A stretch of 64,000 bases of DNA. Origin: Winogradskyella undariae (GTDB taxonomy: Bacteria; Bacteroidota; Bacteroidia; Flavobacteriales; Flavobacteriaceae). Position 1 is the first letter of the stretch, and each line of letters opens with the position of its first letter. Positions 18,918 through 27,445 of this stretch are shown piece after piece. The stretch spans positions 62,001 to 126,000 of the forward strand of contig NZ_JABTEL010000006.1 in NCBI RefSeq assembly GCF_013285155.1, read 5' to 3'. The notes under the pieces are model-generated. The model did no database searches, was not told the DNA's origin, and saw nothing but the letters and a program-made list of their open reading frames with translations. Both the position numbers and the translations under genes were made by a program.

Positions 18918-18973
18918 GGAATAAACTCAAAGGTTCTATAAGCGTTCATTGCTATTCAAATTAGAAATAATAA

Positions 18974-19008
18974 TAAAAAAAACACCCACTCTTTCGAGCA
19001 GGTGTTTC
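18974..19008 (-). terminator. Terminator of the TonB-dependent receptor operon
   Basis: Read on the minus strand, AACACCtgctcgaaagagtGGGTGTT (one mispaired edge) is followed by a T8 tract. It lies about 135 bases after the receptor stop. The bases between hold only small imperfect inverted repeats, such as ATCATG/CATGAT near 19032-19050. Confidence 0.75.
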
Positions 19009-19141
19009 ACCAACAAAAAAACTCAAAAACATCATGAAAACTTCATGATTTGATCAATCTCAAACACAGATCAATCTTTTTTGTTAGCTATCAATCAACA
19101 ATACTTAATCTGCTTCCCCACAAATTAAGCGTTGAAAGTTT

Positions 19142-21361
19142 TTAAAATCGGTAGCTAACTGTTCCTTTTATAAAGAAAGGTGTACCAGGAGTAAAATGTA
19201 TTTCTTCAACAGATTGTGCTTCGCCTTGTAAACGAGATTCTGTAGCGAATTGTGTTTCATTCCATTCTACATCAAAAAGATTTTCTATAGCAAGTCCTAG
19301 TGTAACTTTATTAAAACTGTAATTCACATTAAAATCTGTTACCATATAACCTTCAGCGACAATAGAATTATCTTCATTAGCAGCTCTATCATCTAAATAT
19401 CTAAAGCGTAAGCCTCCTGAAAAACCATTAAGATCATCTACAGATAAACCACCTACTAAAGTGAAATCTGGTGCTAAAGGAATGTAATCCTGACCATCTG
19501 CTTCATCAATACTTCTTGCATTGGTAAGTGTTGCATCTGTATCTAAAAATAACCAGTCTGTTAGCTGGTAACGTAAACCTAAATCTAATCCGAAACGTCT
19601 TGTTTTGCCGCTTGGTTCTACAATACCAGCATCACCTACGTAAACAAATTCTTGTTCTAAAAATAAATACCAAAGTGCAGAGTTTACTACTAACTTAGGG
19701 AATGGTTTCCATACGGTTCCTAAATCAGCTCCGTAAGAACGTGGTAAAATATCTTCACCTCCATTGGCTACAACAACTCTTGTATCGTTAGAGTGAAAAC
19801 CTAATCCTGATTTAAGATATAATTGTAAATTATCTTGAGCGTTATAGAAGAAATTTAACTTAGGACTTAAAATTGTTTTAGTCTCAGATAAGGTTGCATA
19901 ATTAGTTTGAAGAGCATCGTTGTACATAAACTTAAAATAGTCTACACGTAACGCTGGTGCTACTTTAAATTTTCCGAATTCGAATTCAGCATTTACATAA
20001 GCATCAATGTTAGTTTGGTTAATATCTCCTAATTGAATATTCTCTAAAGTTGTACTTCTGTTTAGGGTTCTAGATAATTCTACATCATCAGAAATATCAT
20101 GTCTTAAGCCAATACCAGACGTTAATGTTAGTTCAGTATCACCAAAATTAGTATTGTGTGTAATTGTTGTATTGACACCAAAAATATTTCGATCTTCTTT
20201 TTGAAAAATTTGATCTCCATTAATTGGGTCTTCTAAAAAGAAGGTAAAGTTTGAATACAATTCAAAAGCATAATGAGAGTAAAAAGCATTAGTGCTTAAC
20301 TTGGTATTATCATCAATATATTTATCGTAAGTTACATTAAGATTGGTACGTTGTGTTTGTCCTCCTTCAGTATCATCAATAGCACCAAAACGTGTAATGT
20401 TTCCGTTGTCAACTTCACGCTGTGGAATTTGACCTGAAGCATCCCAACGACTCGTAAAATGAGAAGCTGTTAAAGTTAATTTGTCATTTTCTGGAGAAAA
20501 TACAACGTATTTACCAAATAGGTTAAGTCTGTTAAAATTCTGAGGCGATTCAAAAGGGCCATCAGTGTTTATATATTCTAAAGCGACATAAGCATTTTGA
20601 TTTTTAGAGCTTTCTAAAAGATCAAATAAACCTACAGTTCTCATGGTGTTGAATTGACCTACTGTAAAAGAAATTTCACTTTCTTTTAAATAGTCTTTCG
20701 TTTTAAAGTTAACATAACCTGCAGTATTGAAATCTCCTTCTTGTGCATAATAAGCACCTTTTCCGAAATCAATTTTATTTACAGTTTCTGGGATTACAAA
20801 GTGTAAGTCACTATAACCTTGACCGTGTGCATGAGAAACCATATTTACAGGCATTCCATCTACAGAAATAGAAACATCGGTTCCGTGATCGATATCAAAA
20901 CCACGTAAAAATAATTGTTCTGCTTTTCCGCCTCCGGCATGCTGACCAATAAATAAACCTGGTACTTTTCTTAAAACTTCTTGAGTAGAATTTACAGGTG
21001 TAATATTTAGATCTAATCTAGAAATTGTACTTACGGTATTTAATTCTTCCGTAATCATCATTTCATCTAATTGAAACGCTTTTTCTTCAAGTGTAATTTT
21101 AAAATTCTCAGAAGATTCTAATCTAATAATTCTTGTTTTATAACCTAATAACCCAATTCTTAAAGAATCTCCTACTTTGGTGTCTTTTATTAAAAACACT
21201 CCATTTTCTGTAGAGTGGGCGTGACTTTCTGTACTCTGGTTGTATATGTATGCAGCTTCTAAGGGCTGGTTGAGTTCGTTTTGTACTATTCCTTTTAAAT
21301 TTTGTGCCCTCGTGACTAATGAGAAGCAGCATAAAATAGTTAATGTTAAGATTTGTTTCAT
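19142..21361 (-). CDS. TonB-dependent outer-membrane receptor
   Basis: A 739-residue outer-membrane protein with a signal peptide (residues 1-19, ending in TRAQ), a carboxypeptidase-regulatory-like domain (about 22-95), a plug domain (about 115-225, with LRGFDIDHGTDVSISVDGMPVN) and a 22-strand barrel region ending in an aromatic residue (VSYRF). It should import a ligand with TonB-ExbBD energy. The plug segment VNMVSHAHGQGYSD has three histidines near the ligand face, which may hint at a metal or metal chelate; that is inference. It is the last gene of the DUF4331/TPR operon, 21 bases after the TPR gene. Confidence 0.9.
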   Translation of the reverse strand: MKQILTLTILCCFSLVTRAQNLKGIVQNELNQPLEAAYIYNQSTESHAHSTENGVFLIKDTKVGDSLRIGLLGYKTRIIRLESSENFKITLEEKAFQLDEMMITEELNTVSTISRLDLNITPVNSTQEVLRKVPGLFIGQHAGGGKAEQLFLRGFDIDHGTDVSISVDGMPVNMVSHAHGQGYSDLHFVIPETVNKIDFGKGAYYAQEGDFNTAGYVNFKTKDYLKESEISFTVGQFNTMRTVGLFDLLESSKNQNAYVALEYINTDGPFESPQNFNRLNLFGKYVVFSPENDKLTLTASHFTSRWDASGQIPQREVDNGNITRFGAIDDTEGGQTQRTNLNVTYDKYIDDNTKLSTNAFYSHYAFELYSNFTFFLEDPINGDQIFQKEDRNIFGVNTTITHNTNFGDTELTLTSGIGLRHDISDDVELSRTLNRSTTLENIQLGDINQTNIDAYVNAEFEFGKFKVAPALRVDYFKFMYNDALQTNYATLSETKTILSPKLNFFYNAQDNLQLYLKSGLGFHSNDTRVVVANGGEDILPRSYGADLGTVWKPFPKLVVNSALWYLFLEQEFVYVGDAGIVEPSGKTRRFGLDLGLRYQLTDWLFLDTDATLTNARSIDEADGQDYIPLAPDFTLVGGLSVDDLNGFSGGLRFRYLDDRAANEDNSIVAEGYMVTDFNVNYSFNKVTLGLAIENLFDVEWNETQFATESRLQGEAQSVEEIHFTPGTPFFIKGTVSYRF

Positions 21362-21382
21362 AATTGATAGGTAAAGGTTGGT

Positions 21383-22660
21383 TTATAATTGGTTTATTTT
21401 TTGTTCCATTAATGGGCCTAATTCATAAAGGCTCGCTAATAATTCTTCTTTTATAGGTTGAATTTTCTCTGTTTTACCCGCAGCTTTATAAATCTCTGCT
21501 ACATGGTATAAAACAGAAGGTTCAAATGTTTTACCGATTACAAACTCTTCAATTATGTCGTTTGCTTTAGCTATATCACCTTTCTTAAAATAGCTCCATG
21601 CTAATAAGTCATAAGATTGCGGTGTTGCTCTATTTTCGATTTCTTTTTTTGCTATTTCTAATGCACGATCTGGCATTTCTAAATCATCAGTAAAAAGCAT
21701 AACGCTATACTTGTTATACATTTCTCCGTACAATTTGTTATCCGTCGCGGTTAAATAACTTTCTAATGATTGTGATTTTAAAGTATCATCATTTTTATAT
21801 TCAGCAATTTCTGCCTTTAGTAAATCATAATCTGGTGAATTATGATAAGTAGTAATATGGTTTAAAATGTTTAAAGCTTGTTTTGGGTTGTTTTCATAAG
21901 AATAAACGATCCAAGCAATTCCTTTTTTTGCATAGGCATTATTAGGATCTAGCTCTAAAGATTTTAAATAGTAAGTGTATGATTTTTCTATTTCACCTGC
22001 ATGACCATAAAAATCTGCAATATTAGTATAAGACCAAAGTTTCATTCCTTTAGTATTTGATGATTCTGCTATTGCCATGGCTTTTTCCATGTTTTCAATA
22101 GCTCCATCAAGATTACCTTTATGATCCTCTAATTTTGATAAACGGATGAGGTAATCAAAGTTTGAATTGTTTTTTATTTCATTTAAATAAGCTTCTGCAT
22201 AGATGTAGTTTCCTAATTCTAAATGAACATCGAACAGCATCTTTTTTGTGCCATTCAATTTTTTACCATTAGCTTCTGCCTTTTTTAACAAAGCTAAGGC
22301 TTCTTTAAAGCGGTGTTGTGAAATATAATTACCTGCTAGGTTTTTTAGAAGTCCAGCATCAGTATCTTTAACAATGGTATTAGCGACAAGTAAATCTTTT
22401 TCAGCTTCAATTAAATAGTTGATTTCTCCTGTGATATTAAATACTTTTGTGTTGGCATTCGCTCTACTTATTAAATAAGAGTAAGAGCTTGAGCTATTTT
22501 CAATTTTATTGGTCCAAAAGTTAACGTCTTCTAATAGATCAGGAGTATTAATGTTAGTAGATAGGTATTGGCTGTAATCTGATGCTTTTGTAACTGTTTT
22601 AGTATTGCAACTCAGCATTGTTGCCAATAAAAATAGGGGAAGGATGTTTTTAATGTGCAT
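21383..22660 (-). CDS. TPR-repeat lipoprotein
   Basis: A 425-residue lipoprotein (Cys18 in TMLSC). At least six TPR-like helical pairs are visible, for example YTYYLKSLELDPNNAYAKKGIAWI, given here as a position guide for residues about 228-251. The protein ends close to a DQKINQL-like tail. TPR lipoproteins in such clusters scaffold protein assemblies on the periplasmic side. It lies between the DUF4331-type genes and the TonB receptor, 99 bases after the former. No enzymatic motif is seen. Confidence 0.8.
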   Translation of the reverse strand: MHIKNILPLFLLATMLSCNTKTVTKASDYSQYLSTNINTPDLLEDVNFWTNKIENSSSSYSYLISRANANTKVFNITGEINYLIEAEKDLLVANTIVKDTDAGLLKNLAGNYISQHRFKEALALLKKAEANGKKLNGTKKMLFDVHLELGNYIYAEAYLNEIKNNSNFDYLIRLSKLEDHKGNLDGAIENMEKAMAIAESSNTKGMKLWSYTNIADFYGHAGEIEKSYTYYLKSLELDPNNAYAKKGIAWIVYSYENNPKQALNILNHITTYHNSPDYDLLKAEIAEYKNDDTLKSQSLESYLTATDNKLYGEMYNKYSVMLFTDDLEMPDRALEIAKKEIENRATPQSYDLLAWSYFKKGDIAKANDIIEEFVIGKTFEPSVLYHVAEIYKAAGKTEKIQPIKEELLASLYELGPLMEQKINQL

Positions 22661-22759
22661 AATAATTTGTTTTTGAGATTTTATTATTGTGTGTTATGCA
22701 TTTGCAAATAAACTAAAATGAGATGTCATTAATCTCATTTTAGTCTACTAAAAATTTAT

Positions 22760-23335
22760 TTACCAAGGAGACGCTAGGTAAGGGAAAGAAGTTAAAAAGT
22801 CTTTGTCGTTAGAAGCTACATTATCGCTTGTTAAACTTGGGAATTCTGGATTAGTTAGTCCTTCTTCTCCACCAAAGATTAGTATTAATTCTACATCGAT
22901 AACATCATCTGTTAAATTTCTACCAGTTAATATGTTAGTTCCGTCAAAAAATGTTGTTGGTGCATCTAATGATACCGTAAGTACATCTGTAGCTAATACA
23001 CTTGTAAATTGTGCAGCAGTAAACCCTAAAGCATTAGCATCATCTGGAGATGCAGGATCGTAAGCAGGACTTAAAGTTTCTAATTTAGTTTGAAATGCGC
23101 TTTGAAAAGCAGCATTCATATCTGAAGGGATTGTGGTGTTAAAAGTATCTTTCATACCATCGTTTACAAATACCGTGTTAATTGCAGGTCGCCCCATTTG
23201 GTCTTCTTGTACATATGTTCCTGTAAAGTTAAGTCCTTCTGGTTCGGTTGTATTGTCATCGTCATTGCTACAGTTAAAAGCCGTCATAGACGCTAAAATT
23301 GCAACAGCAAATAATTTTATATTATTGATTTTCAT
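22760..23335 (-). CDS. DUF4331 C-terminal-half lipoprotein
   Basis: A 191-residue lipoprotein. I chose the ATG at 23335 because it opens the signal peptide with lipobox TAFNC (Cys22). The mature part contains QMGRPAINTVFVN, ALGFTAAQF, LTGRNLTDDVIDVELILIFGG and a terminal NDKDFLTSFPYLASP. These are the hallmarks of the second half of DUF4331 proteins, which are usually about 450-550 residues. The first half is encoded by the preceding gene at 23460-24113. The two halves therefore appear as separate exported polypeptides, one lipid-anchored and one soluble. Their function is unknown. Confidence 0.75.
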   Translation of the reverse strand: MKINNIKLFAVAILASMTAFNCSNDDDNTTEPEGLNFTGTYVQEDQMGRPAINTVFVNDGMKDTFNTTIPSDMNAAFQSAFQTKLETLSPAYDPASPDDANALGFTAAQFTSVLATDVLTVSLDAPTTFFDGTNILTGRNLTDDVIDVELILIFGGEEGLTNPEFPSLTSDNVASNDKDFLTSFPYLASPW

Positions 23336-23459
23336 CTTGTTATTTTTTAAGGTTATTTCAATCAATTATAACATGTTTAATTTCTATACAGATGTTATAA
23401 TGTGACTATTTTTTTTAATTAATATTGTTTTAATGTTATGCGTTAAATCTATTTTAGAT

Positions 23460-24113
23460 TTATTGCTTTCTCTTAGATTCTACCCATGTATTAATAGTGC
23501 CAGAGGTTCCTATCATAGATTTTGGTACTTCAACAACTACAGATAATACATTACTTCCTGCAAATGTATCGTCACCAGGATTATCAAAACCAGAAGCATC
23601 ACCAGCAATAATTTCAGTATACTTGTTGAAATCGAAAAAGAAAGGATCATCTCTTGGTCCTGCAAAGTATTTCATTCCTGCAAATTCTTCAATAATTGCT
23701 GTTTCACCATAATTTGTAATATCAACGATACCTGCATTAGCCGATGTTGACATAATAGAACTGTTTAAACCTGTTTGTGATGGAGCCGTTGGTCCAAAGA
23801 AATACATTTTACCATCTCTTGGAGTTGCTTGTATAACTAAATCTTCAACGTTATCGCCATCAGTATCAATATTAAATTCTAATAAAACGTTTTCATCAAA
23901 AGAAGCACTACTTGTTGCTCCAGGTGTTAATAGCCCTTGTACGTTAGCTACTAAAACTAAGTTAGATTGATCTTCACCTCTAAAGGCATAAAAATCTGTA
24001 ATGTCACTTGTGCCTCCTTGTACTGCAGGTGCATCTATATGATCTGCTGCAATGGCAACGAATGTGGCAAAACCTAATACTGCTGTTGCGATTAAAATTT
24101 TTGTTTTTTTCAT
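23460..24113 (-). CDS. DUF4331 N-terminal-half exported protein
   Basis: A 217-residue protein with a cleavable signal peptide (about 1-22, ending in AIAAD). The mature protein begins DHIDAPAVQGGTSDITDFYA, the characteristic opening of DUF4331 proteins, and continues through a FNIDTDGDNVEDLVIQ strand pair to VVVEVPKSMIG and WVESKRKQ. It stops at the point where a full DUF4331 protein would continue into the QMGRPAIN region found in the next gene, 124 bases downstream. The conserved Asp/His residues suggest metal binding, but this is not established. It is the first gene after the 24386-24424 terminator. Confidence 0.8.
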   Translation of the reverse strand: MKKTKILIATAVLGFATFVAIAADHIDAPAVQGGTSDITDFYAFRGEDQSNLVLVANVQGLLTPGATSSASFDENVLLEFNIDTDGDNVEDLVIQATPRDGKMYFFGPTAPSQTGLNSSIMSTSANAGIVDITNYGETAIIEEFAGMKYFAGPRDDPFFFDFNKYTEIIAGDASGFDNPGDDTFAGSNVLSVVVEVPKSMIGTSGTINTWVESKRKQ

Positions 24114-24446
24114 AATTTTTGAGATTTAGTTAATTATTTATTTTGTCTCTGCTCTACCTACGAAAAAATAAGAATAGTGGTTTTGTTAAAATTTAATTAA
24201 TTGAATAATAATTTATTAATTATCTATTTATCAATGGTTTGTGTGTTGGTTTTTTATGGTATTAAATTAGGATAGTTTTTAAATAGATGATTTCAACTTA
24301 AGAAATAGCTTGAAAATTAGAAGAAAAGTGTACTTGGATGCATAACAGTATTCTTTTTTTCTAATTGTGACCTTATAATTAATCAATAAAAAAACCACCA
24401 AGTTTTCACAAGGTGGTTTTAATTAATTTATAATTTTAAAATATGT
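24114..24446. other. 333-base gap between the anti-sigma and DUF4331 genes
   Basis: Holds the terminator at 24386-24424 and about 270 AT-rich bases that must contain the promoter of the DUF4331 operon (minus strand). A CGTAGGT-containing stretch near 24160-24170, read on the minus strand, might be an ECF-type -10 region, but I could not find a convincing matching element before the sigma gene. No coding sequence is seen. Confidence 0.5.
24386..24424 (-). terminator. Terminator after the sigma/anti-sigma pair
   Basis: On the minus strand, AAAACCACC and GGTGGTTTT flank a 12-base loop and are followed by a T7 tract. It separates the regulatory pair from the DUF4331 operon. Confidence 0.85.
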
Positions 24447-25244
24447 TTACGACGGACTTACATCTACAACACCAAGAGTGTGTAATTGCTCCATTGTAGG
24501 AGATTCACTTCCTCCTTCAGGTTCTAATGTAATACCAAAAGCTTGACTTTCGTTAGCGTTTATGATGGTGAAGATTTTATTATCATCGGTATTAAAATCA
24601 TCAATAGTTCCTAAGCTCGTTGGCGTTAACGGATTTAATGTTAATGACCATACTTGCCATACTTTTCCTTCAGGTGCTTCAGGTAATCCTTCAGCATCTA
24701 AATAAATTGTATTATTAGATTTGTTCCAATAAACTTTTGCGAAACTAGAAGCAAAATTACCTTGACCACCAAGTGGTACTGATATAATATCTTTATCTCT
24801 AATTACATCTAGTAAGTTTTTAGTTGTAGCTAAATCTGTTTTAGCAGCTTCTATTTGTATTTCTAAATAACGATTTTCTATATCTACGGTTTGTATTTCT
24901 TGCTCTAATTCTGTTTTCTGATTAAGTGACCAGAATAAACCTGTTGCTAATAAAATAGATGCTGCCCAACCTGTGTAAGAAATCCAATTGGTTTTTCTTG
25001 GCTGTAGCTCTACAACTTTAGTTTCGTTAGCAGTAATTCTATTTTTTATATCCTCAAATCCTTTTGCATTAGGTGATGCAGCGGCTGTTAATTTTATAAC
25101 AGCACTTTCTATTTCTAAAACTTCTTGTAACAACTTTGGGTGTTGTTGCAAGAGTTTATTGATCTCTAGATTTTCGTCTTCAGATAATTTACCGGCTACG
25201 TATAGCTCCAAAATACCTGATTCTATGTATGCTTTTATATCCAT
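24447..25244 (-). CDS. RskA-type anti-sigma factor
   Basis: A 265-residue inner-membrane protein. Residues 1-85 form a cytoplasmic helical domain (ESGILELYVAGKLSEDE) that should hold the sigma factor. One transmembrane segment lies at about 88-106, followed by a short coiled coil (108-140) and the periplasmic RskA/anti-sigma-K domain (about 150-265, with AKVYWNKSNNTIYLDAEGLP and GKVWQVWSL). Release of the sigma factor in this family follows degradation of the anti-sigma factor. The ATG begins one base after the sigma stop codon (TAAtATG), so the two are translationally coupled. Confidence 0.88.
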   Translation of the reverse strand: MDIKAYIESGILELYVAGKLSEDENLEINKLLQQHPKLLQEVLEIESAVIKLTAAASPNAKGFEDIKNRITANETKVVELQPRKTNWISYTGWAASILLATGLFWSLNQKTELEQEIQTVDIENRYLEIQIEAAKTDLATTKNLLDVIRDKDIISVPLGGQGNFASSFAKVYWNKSNNTIYLDAEGLPEAPEGKVWQVWSLTLNPLTPTSLGTIDDFNTDDNKIFTIINANESQAFGITLEPEGGSESPTMEQLHTLGVVDVSPS

Positions 25245-25245
25245 A

Positions 25246-25773
25246 TTACAATACCATATCTCTTAATTGTTGAATACAGTTCCGGTTTCTTGTTTTAATA
25301 GTACCAATTGGCATTTGTAATTCTTCCGAAGCTTCTTTTTGAGTGAATCCTTTAAAGTAAAGTAGTTCTATGACTGCTTTACATTTGTCACCTAATTCCG
25401 TTACAAATTTTTTAATACCAATGGCATCCGTACTGTTGTCTAAGTTATCATGGCTGGCTATGATATCTACGAAATAATCCGCACTAAGGTTTTGTTTCTT
25501 TTGTTTAAAAGCTTTAGAGCGTGTTTTATCTATAGCAGCATTACGAGCAATATTGAGTATCCACGTAAAAAAACGTCCCTTTTTAGAAGAGTATGTCTCT
25601 GATTTATTCCATGCTTTTATAAATACATCTTGCATAATTTCATCTGCAATAGCCGTATCCTTTATAATATTATAAACGACACCATGTATACTTTTGCTAT
25701 ACATGCCATATAGCTTTTCGAAAGCCAAGTGGTTTTTATTTTGAAACTGTTTTACCAGTAATTCTAATTCCAT
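25246..25773 (-). CDS. ECF sigma factor (SigK/RpoE-like)
   Basis: A 175-residue sigma-70 family member with region 2 (about 10-80, with YNIIKDTAIADEIMQDVFIKAW and GRFFTWILNIARNAAID) and region 4 (about 120-172, with IELLYFKGFTQKEASEELQMPIGTIKTR). There is no region 3 or 1.1, as expected for ECF factors. It should bind core RNA polymerase and direct its own operon and probably the DUF4331-TonB genes downstream; that target set is inference from position. The partner anti-sigma factor is the next gene. Confidence 0.9.
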   Translation of the reverse strand: MELELLVKQFQNKNHLAFEKLYGMYSKSIHGVVYNIIKDTAIADEIMQDVFIKAWNKSETYSSKKGRFFTWILNIARNAAIDKTRSKAFKQKKQNLSADYFVDIIASHDNLDNSTDAIGIKKFVTELGDKCKAVIELLYFKGFTQKEASEELQMPIGTIKTRNRNCIQQLRDMVL

Positions 25774-25876
25774 TTAATAAGTGGATTTTTACTTAGAAAT
25801 TTTTGCAGAAGGGGAAGAGTACACCGCAATTGTTCTAACAATGAGTTGTTATTTAGCTATTGTAAATGTAATACAA

Positions 25877-26452
25877 TTATTTTATAATTCCAGCACAACC
25901 AATACGTGTGCCTGCATCACCTGATGGTTGTGATTTTAAATCATCTACACCAATGTGTACTATAACAGCTTTTCCTAATATGTTTTTTGTGTCGTCTTCA
26001 CAACCAATACACCACTCATCTGTAGTTTTGGTTATGGTAGCTTTTCCGTCAGAATTAGCAGTAAGATTACCTATGTCTCCTTTGTGATAACCAGCTTCAT
26101 CTCCCCAAGCGCCGTGTGGTTGTGCTGTAGGATTCCAGTGACCTCCAGATGATGTTCCGTCATTGGCAGAGCAATCTGCTTTCTCGTGAATATGAATAGC
26201 GTGTTTACCTTCTTCTAAACCTGTAATGGTCCCAACCATGCTAACTGTTCCGTTTTCTTCAGAAAATTTAATAGTTCCTTCAACATTACTACCGCTTTTA
26301 GGGTCTAATGCTATGGATAAACTTTTTTGGGAAATTGAAGTCTCTTTTGCTGCTTCTGTTTTAGTAACCTTATCGGTGTTTTTTGGTTTGTCTTTACAAG
26401 CGGTTGCAAATAGAATGGTAAGTGCGAGTGTAATGAATTTTAAATTTTTCAT
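25877..26452 (-). CDS. sodC: Cu/Zn superoxide dismutase (lipoprotein)
   Basis: A 191-residue lipoprotein (Cys19 in FATAC). All copper/zinc ligands are visible: HIHEKADC, GHWNPTAQPHGAW, GYHKGDIGNL and VIVHIGVDD. The two cysteines that form the family's disulfide (in KADC and RIGCAG) are present. It converts superoxide to peroxide and oxygen in the periplasm. It lies upstream of the ECF sigma gene on the same strand, 103 bases away, which suggests but does not prove a shared oxidative-stress role. Confidence 0.93.
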   Translation of the reverse strand: MKNLKFITLALTILFATACKDKPKNTDKVTKTEAAKETSISQKSLSIALDPKSGSNVEGTIKFSEENGTVSMVGTITGLEEGKHAIHIHEKADCSANDGTSSGGHWNPTAQPHGAWGDEAGYHKGDIGNLTANSDGKATITKTTDEWCIGCEDDTKNILGKAVIVHIGVDDLKSQPSGDAGTRIGCAGIIK

Positions 26453-26511
26453 GATAGTTCTGATTTTATGTTGCGTTAATAAATATTATAACTGCATTAC
26501 ATATATTTAAT

Positions 26512-26562
26512 ACAAAAAATTTGGGCTTGATATTAAATATAATTTAACAGCAAGCCCAAATT
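26512..26562 (-). terminator. Terminator downstream of the YceI gene
   Basis: The 12-base arms AATTTGGGCTTG and CAAGCCCAAATT pair perfectly across a 21-base loop. On the minus strand they are followed by a T-rich run. Confidence 0.7.
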
Positions 26563-26663
26563 AATGAAGTAAAAAATGTTTTTAGAACTCAATCAAAAAT
26601 AATATTAATTCATTTGATAGAGTTAAGCATACGTTTTTAAAAACGTAGGTGAGTCAATGAGTT

Positions 26664-27293
26664 TTAGTTCTCTCTTAAAAAAGTATTGACTTCAATAGCA
26701 ACATCTTCCCAAGTTTTACTAACACCATCAGCACCTTTATGAAGGTCAAAACATACTTTGTTTAATGATTCTAACGCTCCTAAAGCATCCCAATTTTTCA
26801 ATTGCATTGTTCCTTTTAAGCTCACTCGTCTTTCATCTGTAATGCTAACGTCTAAAGGTAAATCTGCAGTAACACCATTCATAGTAATAGATGCTACATA
26901 AGCATTATCTACATATTTTATAGTTCCTTTGATAAATTCAGTGTCTAACATAGCTCCAAAGAAAGATGCTTTAATTTTTGCATCTCTAGATGCATCTTTG
27001 GTTAGTAAATTACTAATAGGAATTGAAAATTCTAAATTATTTAAAGCTTCTTCTGGTGTCGCCCCCTCTTTAGCATCAAAATTTAAAGTAGCAAATTCTC
27101 CTCCAACAGGTAACTTATCTGTTGTTTTATAAGCAGTCCATTTTACAGAAGTTCCTGTAGGTTTAATGACATACTTAACAGCGTTTTCTACCGTTTCAGT
27201 AGGCTCCGTTTTAGCTTCTTTTTTTTCTTCTTTACATGATGTTAATCCTAAAGTAAGAATAAATAATAACGAAAATAATTTTGTATTTTTCAT
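26664..27293 (-). CDS. YceI-family lipoprotein
   Basis: A 209-residue lipoprotein (Cys20 in GLTSC). The mature domain (about 38-205) has the YceI lipocalin-like pattern: GTSVKWTAYKTTDKLPVGG, ISNLLTKDASRDAKI, FIKGTIKYV and MQLKNWDALGAL. YceI proteins bind polyisoprenoid-like lipids in the periplasm; what this one binds is unknown. It is divergent from hemN, with a candidate promoter at 27313-27343. Confidence 0.85.
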   Translation of the reverse strand: MKNTKLFSLLFILTLGLTSCKEEKKEAKTEPTETVENAVKYVIKPTGTSVKWTAYKTTDKLPVGGEFATLNFDAKEGATPEEALNNLEFSIPISNLLTKDASRDAKIKASFFGAMLDTEFIKGTIKYVDNAYVASITMNGVTADLPLDVSITDERRVSLKGTMQLKNWDALGALESLNKVCFDLHKGADGVSKTWEDVAIEVNTFLREN

Positions 27294-27312
27294 GACTAAT
27301 TTTTATTTCTAG

Positions 27313-27343
27313 TAAAGTTAAGTAGTTATAAGCAGTAAAGCAA
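27313..27343 (-). promoter_or_regulatory. Candidate promoter of the YceI gene
   Basis: On the minus strand a TTG (complement at 27341-27343) is followed after 20 bases by TAACTTTA (27313-27320), one base off TAnnTTTG. The start codon is 20 bases further on. Confidence 0.5.
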
Positions 27344-27380
27344 GAACTATAAGGATTCTTGGTGTTATGTTTTCTCTATC

Positions 27381-27394
27381 ATGATAATTATCAT
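27381..27394 (+). promoter_or_regulatory. Fnr/Crp-type operator upstream of hemN
   Basis: ATGATAATTATCAT is a perfect 14-base palindrome that reads TGAT-N4-ATCA, the core of the Fnr consensus TTGAT-N4-ATCAA. Its centre (27387.5) is about 42-43 bases before the start site expected from the -7 box at 27417-27424. That is the place of a class II activator, where it would substitute for the missing -33 element. A Fur/PerR-like site is an alternative reading. Confidence 0.55.
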
Positions 27395-27416
27395 AATTTC
27401 TAAGCAATTAAATATC

Positions 27417-27424
27417 TAATTTTG
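27417..27424 (+). promoter_or_regulatory. -7 box of hemN
   Basis: TAATTTTG matches TAnnTTTG. It shows that an in-frame TTG at 27422 lies inside the promoter and cannot be the start codon. Confidence 0.55.
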
Positions 27425-27445
27425 CTTCATAAATTTTTGAGTAAA

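Noticed and set aside
27422-27445. TTG start for hemN at 27422
   Set aside because: The codon lies within the TAATTTTG -7 box, and the ATG at 27446 gives the standard HemN N-terminus.
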